From Sinotaia quadrata (lineage: Eukaryota > Mollusca > Gastropoda > Architaenioglossa > Viviparidae), in assembly GCA_028829895.1 (NCBI GenBank), contig CM054181.1, positions 11,180,501 through 11,244,500 on the forward strand: a stretch of DNA of 64,000 nt, given 5' to 3'. The notes under the pieces are model-generated. The model was not told the DNA's origin. It saw nothing but the letters and a program-made list of their open reading frames with translations, and searched no databases. The position numbers and the translations under genes are program-made. Below, piece after piece: positions 63,501-64,000 of the stretch; position 1 is the first letter of the stretch; each line of letters starts with the position of its first letter.

Positions 63501-63554
63501 TTTCAGGACTTCATATGGTGCGTGAACCTTTGCAAACTGAATCTCATTCTCTCT
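23230..63554 (-). CDS. ANO7: Anoctamin (TMEM16 family), ANO7-like; 20 exons, 5' end outside the window
   Basis: Twenty exons on the minus strand join in phase for 2469 bp (822 codons plus stop). The partial protein starts in the cytoplasmic N-terminal domain and runs through all ten transmembrane segments to the C-terminus. Vertebrate ANO7 is about 930 residues, so roughly 100 or more N-terminal residues lie past 64000. Family role: TMEM16 proteins are Ca2+-activated chloride channels and/or lipid scramblases; which activity ANO7-like members have is not settled. The six Ca2+-ligand positions of TMEM16A are all present: N and E in QNNLIE (TM6), both E in EYLEM (TM7), and E and D in EIRVD (TM8). 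The Cys-rich first extracellular loop ([12 protein letters not shown]) is present. ANO7-like wording includes [21 protein letters not shown] and [11 protein letters not shown]1/2 are the next alternatives. Introns are packed with minisatellites and hold Gypsy, LINE and pogo-type remnants. Confidence 0.9.
23509..23660. repeat. 61-bp duplication beside the exon 20 acceptor
   Basis: Two copies of AGAAAGGTCAGCATGACATT followed by CTGGGGATGCCAAACAGCAA. On the minus strand each carries CCCCAG|AATGTC, resembling the real acceptor CCAG|AATGTGG at 23508. Confidence 0.85.
23700..24900. repeat. 28-bp minisatellite, long array
   Basis: Unit TTACAGTACAAAGACCACTA plus CAATCATG, most regular at 24190-24540. 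The flanks are degenerate, and a longer AGGCCAGAAAACAGCAATCT variant occurs at 24690-24880. Because 28 is one more than a multiple of three, the array is open in several + frames and gives a 28-residue pseudo-repeat. Confidence 0.92.
25419..25524 (-). CDS. ANO7: Anoctamin exon 19
   Basis: Between TTTTGTAACAG| and TTTTTGAG|GTAATG; phase 2 in, 0 out. It encodes YRDFRYPP and [16 protein letters not shown], the conserved C-R-Y-R-D-x-R motif end and the start of TM10. Confidence 0.9.
25655..25815. repeat. ~42-bp tandem repeat, 4 copies
   Basis: Units with GGACTAAAATCATCTGAGTA and AAATAATATTT in the anoctamin intron. Confidence 0.85.
25843..26587. repeat. 35-bp minisatellite, left part
   Basis: Unit TTTAGATAGCCCTGTATAAT plus AATTACAATTACAAA. 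The centre is very regular, and shorter 27-28 bp copies lacking one AATTAC appear from about 26285. It is interrupted at 26588 by the interspersed element and resumes at 27739. Confidence 0.95.
26588..27738 (-). mobile_element. Non-coding interspersed element, copy 2 (inside the minisatellite)
   Basis: About 1.15 kb whose reverse complement matches 8923-10155 along its length. Its ends are GTGCAGAG on the left and GTGTCAC on the right, corresponding to the ends of copy 1. It is flanked by units of the same 35-bp repeat, with GATA words next to both ends that may be the target duplication. No coding capacity. The two copies are clearly diverged, so both are old. Confidence 0.8.
27739..28015. 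repeat. 35-bp minisatellite, right part
   Basis: Continuation of the array with a diverged unit: TTTAGATAGACATGTAGAGT plus ATTTACAATTACAAT, against CCCTGTATAATA in the left part. Same family, separate later history. Confidence 0.9.
28085..28270. repeat. ~44-bp tandem repeat, 4-5 copies
   Basis: Units with TTTGCAAAGTACATCCTGGT and ATAATACAAGCAAA. Confidence 0.85.
28415..28593 (-). CDS. ANO7: Anoctamin exon 18
   Basis: Between GTTCTGTAG| and ATCTGCAG|GTATGA; phase 0 in, 2 out. It encodes [18 protein letters not shown] (end of TM9 and the SDFIPRLVY signature) and YFNVSDFDP in the last extracellular loop. Confidence 0.92.
28952..28977. repeat. AAT microsatellite
   Basis: About nine AAT/ATA repeats. 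Confidence 0.95.
29100..29300. repeat. ~50-bp tandem repeat
   Basis: Three to four copies with AAGTGAACCTACAAAAGA and AACAAAATAAAATGACAATA. Confidence 0.8.
29488..29540 (-). CDS. ANO7: Anoctamin exon 17
   Basis: Between AATTCCTCAG| and AGCAAT|GTAAGT; phase 1 in, 0 out. 53 bp encoding [17 protein letters not shown], the start of TM9. Confidence 0.9.
29760..30650. other. G+C-richer block in the anoctamin intron, no gene
   Basis: Composition differs from its surroundings (for example GGGATGCCAGGGCACCATGG, and a G11 run near 30507). The sequences on both sides (about 29715-29755 and 30715-30760) resemble each other, so the block may be an insertion. No protein frame or RNA structure was recognised. 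Confidence 0.4.
31320..31700. repeat. Degenerate ~46-bp repeat
   Basis: Loose copies of AAAATAACAATTCAATTCTA and GGCAACACATGTACACAAAG. Confidence 0.75.
31870..32022 (-). CDS. ANO7: Anoctamin exon 16
   Basis: Between CTGTCTGCAG| and ACTATAG|GTAAAA; phase 1 in, 1 out. It encodes [20 protein letters not shown] (TM7), then [13 protein letters not shown] (TM8, with the Ca2+-ligand E and D) and RRPVAERA. Confidence 0.93.
32063..32937. repeat. 37-bp minisatellite, about 24 copies
   Basis: Unit GTCCAAAGTAAAATTGCTGT plus ATATTGTAGTATAGAAT. Variants (AAAACTG/AAAATTG, TGTATA/TGCATA/TGTAAA) are distributed in blocks. Because 37 is one more than a multiple of three and the unit has no stop on the minus strand, all three minus frames stay open for hundreds of bases. 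These frames are artefacts. Confidence 0.97.
33064..33200 (-). CDS. ANO7: Anoctamin exon 15
   Basis: Between AATTTTTCCAG| and GAGATGG|GTGTGT; phase 2 in, 1 out. It encodes a basic loop [18 protein letters not shown], then [11 protein letters not shown] and LFYEYLEM with the two TM7 Ca2+-ligand Glu residues. Confidence 0.92.
33225..33870. repeat. 38-bp minisatellite with higher-order structure
   Basis: Basic unit CTAAAACAGGGAATATGTAC plus ACTAAATAATAATAGTTT. From about 33500 a block of roughly 115 bp made of three distinct unit types (AAACAAGGTATATATAT, AAATGGAATGCATACAC, AAACAGGGAATATGT) repeats three times. The array starts about 25 bp from the exon 15 acceptor. Confidence 0.95.
34268..34561 (-). 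pseudogene. LINE fragment, RNase-H/C-terminal end
   Basis: A 97-codon minus-strand frame gives [17 protein letters not shown], then [12 protein letters not shown] and [17 protein letters not shown]. This is the order W-x-x-x-W, N-K-L, R-x-x-x-L-x-R-x-x-x-G-H and Y-L-x-x-x-x-x-x-x-C seen at the end of Jockey/I-type non-LTR retrotransposon polyproteins, with several conserved residues lost (GH altered, final Cys pair incomplete). Truncated fossil in an anoctamin intron. Confidence 0.65.
34865..35512. repeat. 27-bp minisatellite overlapping the exon 14 donor
   Basis: Unit GTGAATTATTCACAGTACAA plus ATACACA, with many variants (GATTTACTCACAATATGAAT). The last copy crosses the exon 14 border at 35508, so on the minus strand several units present TAC|TGTGAGTAA-like donors copied from the real ACC|GTGAGTAA. 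Confidence 0.9.
35508..35608 (-). CDS. ANO7: Anoctamin exon 14 (TM6)
   Basis: Between ATGTTTCAG| and TTGTACC|GTGAGT; phase 0 in, 2 out. It encodes [20 protein letters not shown] then [13 protein letters not shown]. The N and E four residues apart match the TM6 Ca2+ ligands. Confidence 0.93.
36020..36435. repeat. ~34-bp tandem repeat beside the exon 13 donor
   Basis: Units with CCAGGGTACATTTTTATATC and TATTTCAAGTCTTTA. Regular at 36225-36430 and degenerate to the left. It stops about 15 bp from the exon 13 donor. Confidence 0.85.
36452..36506 (-). CDS. ANO7: Anoctamin exon 13
   Basis: Between TCCTCTTGCAG| and AAGAAGAG|GTATGT; phase 2 in, 0 out. It encodes [18 protein letters not shown], matching the TM5-TM6 linker of ANO7/ANO1. 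Confidence 0.92.
37830..37978 (-). CDS. ANO7: Anoctamin exon 12 (TM5)
   Basis: Between GCTGTCTAG| and AAAGGAAG|GTAACT; phase 0 in, 2 out. It encodes [13 protein letters not shown], then [20 protein letters not shown], the TM5 signature. Confidence 0.93.
38450..38659 (+). pseudogene. pogo/Tigger-type HTH transposase fragment
   Basis: A 69-codon + frame: [17 protein letters not shown], then [20 protein letters not shown]. The pattern matches the N-terminal CENP-B/psq helix-turn-helix of pogo/Tigger transposases (K-R-K-S-L-T-L-E-x-K-L and S-T-V-x-T-I-x-K). No DDE catalytic part follows. Fossil in an anoctamin intron, antisense to that gene. Confidence 0.6.
39240..40960 (+). pseudogene. Gypsy-type retrotransposon pol, broken
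   Basis: Successive + frames carry, in order, a reverse transcriptase start ([31 protein letters not shown]), RNase H ([26 protein letters not shown]) and the integrase HHCC-like start ([17 protein letters not shown]). The RT catalytic Y-x-D-D box reads Y-D-N. A frameshift lies near 39512, with stops after 39788 and several more later, so it is dead. Neither LTR was identified. It lies in the intron between anoctamin exons 12 and 11, opposite to the gene. Confidence 0.88.
41560..41975. repeat. ~35-75 bp irregular tandem repeat
   Basis: Repeats of CTAGTCATCTGACTACTGTC, ATTGTTACAATAAAC and an optional GTGTGAGAGAATTTATTTAT part, giving two unit lengths. Confidence 0.85.
42163..42366 (-). CDS. 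ANO7: Anoctamin exon 11 (TM3-TM4)
   Basis: Between TTGATTCCAG| and CTCAATTTT|GTGAGT; phase 0 both ends. It encodes [16 protein letters not shown], an extracellular stretch with N-x-S sites (NSSK, ENAS), and [18 protein letters not shown]. Confidence 0.93.
43405..43555. repeat. ~31-bp tandem repeat, 5 copies
   Basis: Units ATACCCATGTAACCAAGACT plus ACATCACAAA. Confidence 0.9.
44414..44612. repeat. 27-bp minisatellite, about 7 copies
   Basis: Unit ACACATGCAGACTAGTAGCT plus AAGCCCA. One copy holds an extra ACTAGAG duplication. Confidence 0.95.
44679..44756 (-). CDS. ANO7: Anoctamin exon 10
   Basis: Between CCTTTTCTAG| and CTGTTTCTG|GTGAGT; phase 0 both ends. 26 codons encoding [17 protein letters not shown] then CSYSIMLFL, the start of TM3. 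Confidence 0.92.
44800..44985. repeat. 27-bp tandem repeat, about 7 copies
   Basis: Unit GAGTGACAGTAATTTAGGCA plus TTTTAAA. Beyond 44985 the same words (TGACA, GCATTT) continue in decayed form to about 45440. Confidence 0.92.
45440..45815. repeat. 83-bp minisatellite, ~4.5 copies
   Basis: Unit contains GTTTAGCATGTGACATCCAA, ACATTGCAACATGATTTTAC and a second CAACATGATTTTACAAAGCA; it is itself a compound of two related halves. Confidence 0.95.
45838..46696. repeat. 47-bp minisatellite, about 18 copies, with 3-unit higher-order repeat
   Basis: Unit AACACTGCAATATGATTTAC plus TAAACAGAAGTTCAACGTGT and ACAAATG. Variants in the CAACGTGT word (ATGT, GTGT, GTAT with CATAAG) recur in the order ATGT-GTGT-GTAT, forming about 141-bp super-units near 46030-46330. 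Confidence 0.96.
46697..48197. other. Intron, no exon seen; possible solo LTR
   Basis: Mostly single-copy-looking. The stretch about 46838-47400 is less A+T-rich and carries GGGAAATAAAAGTGCTGG, resembling a retrotransposon LTR with its own poly(A) signal, but its ends are not defined. Confidence 0.35.
48198..48269 (-). CDS. ANO7: Anoctamin exon 9
   Basis: Between CAAATTGCAG| and ACAGGA|GTGAGT; phase 0 both ends. 24 codons: [15 protein letters not shown] and MNPVTG, the RPxF/Y...NP(V/I)TG linker after TM2. Confidence 0.88.
48465..48562. repeat. CA microsatellite, about 43 repeats
   Basis: Nearly uninterrupted (AC)n from about 48475 to 48561, with an imperfect GCACACGTGCA edge on the left. 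Confidence 0.97.
48763..48845 (-). CDS. ANO7: Anoctamin exon 8
   Basis: Between CTCTTACAG| and GAAGAG|GTAAGT; phase 1 in, 0 out. It encodes [19 protein letters not shown] then LTNFVLEE, the end of TM2 and the W-K-R-x-x-A...W motif. Confidence 0.92.
49076..49337. repeat. 32-bp minisatellite, ~8 copies
   Basis: Unit GACAAACAACCAATAAGTCT plus GTACATAGCACT. Open in several minus frames by chance. Confidence 0.96.
49985..50145 (-). CDS. ANO7: Anoctamin exon 7 (Cys-rich loop and TM2)
   Basis: Between CATGCACAG| and CTGTGGG|GTGAGT; phase 2 in, 1 out. It encodes [21 protein letters not shown] (20 of these residues form the loop with four Cys), then [18 protein letters not shown]. An N-V-T glycosylation site precedes the Cys cluster. 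Confidence 0.93.
50285..50620. repeat. 48-bp minisatellite, about 7 copies
   Basis: Units with TACCATACTGGCCTAAGTTT and ATCATCTAAGTCTGAATTTC. The right copies form a second subtype (ACCAAATTGGCGTAAATCTA). Confidence 0.93.
51089..51223 (-). CDS. ANO7: Anoctamin exon 6 (TM1)
   Basis: Between GTCTTTCAG| and ATCGCTAG|GTGGGT; phase 2 in and out. It encodes [20 protein letters not shown] then [14 protein letters not shown], the TM1 signature. Confidence 0.93.
51224..52229. other. Intron, nothing further seen
   Basis: A+T-rich anoctamin intron with no recognised repeat or element. Confidence 0.5.
52230..52333 (-). CDS. ANO7: Anoctamin exon 5
   Basis: Between TTTTCATAG| and CACATTCG|GTTAGA; phase 0 in, 2 out. 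It encodes [20 protein letters not shown] then PLDHIR, matching the L-x-x-x-W-A...Y/F-Q-P-L-D motif. Confidence 0.92.
52670..53045. repeat. ~70-83 bp tandem repeat, 5 copies
   Basis: Units contain AAAATCTCCCGGCTTAAAAT and AATACAATGAACACTGGGTC, with a variable-length ATTATAATAACT part. Confidence 0.93.
53205..53340. repeat. ~55-bp tandem repeat, 3 copies
   Basis: Copies of AATAATATTTGGAGTTCTCT followed by a CTATAA and an AAGT part. Confidence 0.8.
53455..53510 (-). CDS. ANO7: Anoctamin exon 4
   Basis: Acceptor CATGAATATAG|, donor TTGCATGAG|GTAAAC; phase 1 in, 0 out. It encodes [18 protein letters not shown], the conserved A-A-F/Y-P-L-H motif. A second AG at 53563-53564 would give a longer open exon, but its phase does not match exon 3, so the inner acceptor was chosen. 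Confidence 0.9.
54115..54233 (-). CDS. ANO7: Anoctamin exon 3
   Basis: Between TATTGCTCAG| and TCTTTTG|GTATTT; phase 2 in, 1 out. It encodes [20 protein letters not shown] and DFILRRKSF, the D-x-T-F-F-S-x-A-x-R-x-x-I-V-x-x-I-L signature of the cytoplasmic domain. A + strand frame over the same bases is a shadow. Confidence 0.9.
54575..54900. repeat. ~35-bp tandem repeat, about 9 copies
   Basis: Units with CAATCCACAATTTAACAACC and CACAACCTAACTACA in varied order, partly compound. Confidence 0.92.
54980..55225. repeat. Irregular ~40-bp repeat
   Basis: Loose copies of CAAACTTTGATTCAGGTCCA and TATGATTATATAAACAA. Confidence 0.7.
55339..55487 (-). CDS. ANO7: Anoctamin exon 2 of this window
   Basis: Acceptor GGGGTCATAG|, donor GAATACCT|GTAAGT; phase 0 in, 2 out. 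It encodes [12 protein letters not shown], then [18 protein letters not shown] leading into exon 3. The region is weakly conserved in the family, so the exact acceptor is less certain than for the others. Confidence 0.78.
55488..58689. other. Large intron, left part, no feature
   Basis: A+T-rich, with ATC repeats near 55855 and a short GT run at 57665-57685. No additional exon fits between the two flanking phase-0 exons. Confidence 0.5.
58690..58845. repeat. ~50-bp tandem repeat, 3 copies
   Basis: Units with TTCACATTACTATAAACATC and CTGTTCAGAAATCA. Confidence 0.85.
59590..60060. repeat. Degenerate ~23-bp repeat
   Basis: About 20 loose copies of AGAGTATGCATGTCACACAG plus TAA. No two are identical for long. 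Confidence 0.85.
60262..60375. repeat. ~58-bp duplication
   Basis: Two copies of AAAGTATTCCAATAAAATA, GATTGATAAAGATAGGATTT. Confidence 0.85.
61169..61193. repeat. CT microsatellite
   Basis: About twelve CT repeats. Confidence 0.95.
61900..62048. repeat. ~75-bp direct duplication
   Basis: Two near-identical copies containing GATGACATTTCTCTTTTAAA and CTGCTTTCTCTTTCTCTTTT, ending TTAATTAACGTT. Confidence 0.93.
62285..62470. repeat. Diverged ~120-bp duplication
   Basis: Two copies sharing ACATTTTAAGTGGTTATCTG/TTTTCAT, AAATAAATCTTGTCCAGATG and a following CAA(A)T-rich part. Confidence 0.65.
62950..63125. repeat. Degenerate TGTG/CATG-rich repeat
   Basis: TGTGTGTGCATATG and ATGTGTTACTATTTGTACGT words, about 50-bp spacing. 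Confidence 0.7.
63459..63554 (-). CDS. ANO7: Anoctamin exon 1 of this window (first seen)
   Basis: Between CTCTTTTCAG| and GAAAGAG|GTTTTG; phase 0 both ends, 32 codons. It encodes [20 protein letters not shown] then RLPMKE, the anoctamin dimerisation-domain motif H-A-P-x-E-V-L-x-x-Y-A-x-x-L-x-x-R-x-P. Earlier exons, including the start codon, lie right of the window. Confidence 0.9.
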
Positions 63555-63727
63555 CTGAAAAGAGAAGAAACAAATGTACAAGTAACTGTTATAAAATATT
63601 ATTTTAATAAAAATATGAACACTTAAACATATCAGTTATAGTAATGTAATGGCATAATTACCAGAGTTAAACCATCTAAATAAACTCTAAATCTGCACCA
63701 GATTCTAGATGACAGAATACAGCATAA

Positions 63728-63935
63728 CAAGAGTGAAGATATCAGAGCTAAAATTTAAAGATGCTCAAGATATCAAAGCTATAATTTAATAAAATTGAAG
63801 ATATCAAAGCTACACTTAATAAGACTAAAGATATCAAAGCTACAACTTAATAAAGGTAAATATATCAAAGCTACAAAAGCTACACATGATAAGGCTAAAG
63901 ATATCAGAGCCACAACAAACTTAATAATGTTCGAT
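63728..63935. repeat. ~32-bp tandem repeat, about 6-7 copies
   Basis: Units AAGATATCAAAGCTACAACT plus TAATAAGACT, in the intron upstream of the first visible anoctamin exon. Confidence 0.88.
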
Positions 63936-64000
63936 CAATAGCAGATGTATTTAAAACAACAACAAACTTAACAAAACTCTAGAAACCATAGCTACAACAA

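Overview
This is a window of animal nuclear DNA, A+T-rich and intron-rich. It carries parts of two multi-exon protein genes in convergent orientation, a few decayed transposable elements and an exceptional number of minisatellites. No bacterial signals (operons, ribosome sites, CRISPR), rRNA genes or tRNA genes were seen. The anoctamin gene, the intron-rich structure and the Gypsy/LINE/hAT/pogo remnants fit an invertebrate, plausibly a mollusc, but the phylum is an inference and not secure.

1-6.9 kb: no host gene recognised. Tandem repeats with units of about 21-59 bp dominate, with one decayed hAT transposase end at about 1.7-2.1 kb.

6.97-14.36 kb, + strand: a seven-exon gene whose exons join in phase from an ATG at 6973 to a TAA at 14354 (359 codons). 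The first half reads as an AID/APOBEC-like cytidine deaminase fold (zinc-ligand His, S-P-C-x-x-C motif, the long strand/helix order of that clade, and the C-terminal helix). The second half is a fibronectin type III domain followed by a Ser/Pro/Lys-rich tail. The position expected to be the catalytic Glu is Leu, so this looks like a zinc-binding pseudo-deaminase fused to FN3. It is the most interesting object in the window. Its first exon ends inside a 55-bp minisatellite that repeats the 5' splice site about eight times.

14.4-23.2 kb: intergenic or 3' UTR sequence of the two convergent genes, with degenerate repeats only.

23.2-63.6 kb, - strand: the last 20 exons (822 codons plus stop) of an anoctamin (TMEM16) gene, closest by eye to ANO7. 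The N-terminal exons lie beyond the right edge of the window. All ten membrane segments are represented and all six Ca2+-ligand positions known from TMEM16A are conserved. Nearly every intron holds at least one minisatellite. Introns also carry a LINE RNase-H fragment, a pogo/Tigger-type HTH fragment and a broken Gypsy pol.

A roughly 1.15-1.23 kb non-coding interspersed element is present twice in opposite orientations (8.9-10.2 kb and 26.6-27.7 kb). The second copy sits inside a 35-bp minisatellite and splits it. In several places minisatellite units contain copies of a functional splice site, which suggests repeat birth at exon edges and many decoy donors. All exon calls rest on reading-frame continuity, GT/AG borders and family similarity recognised by eye; no search was run.
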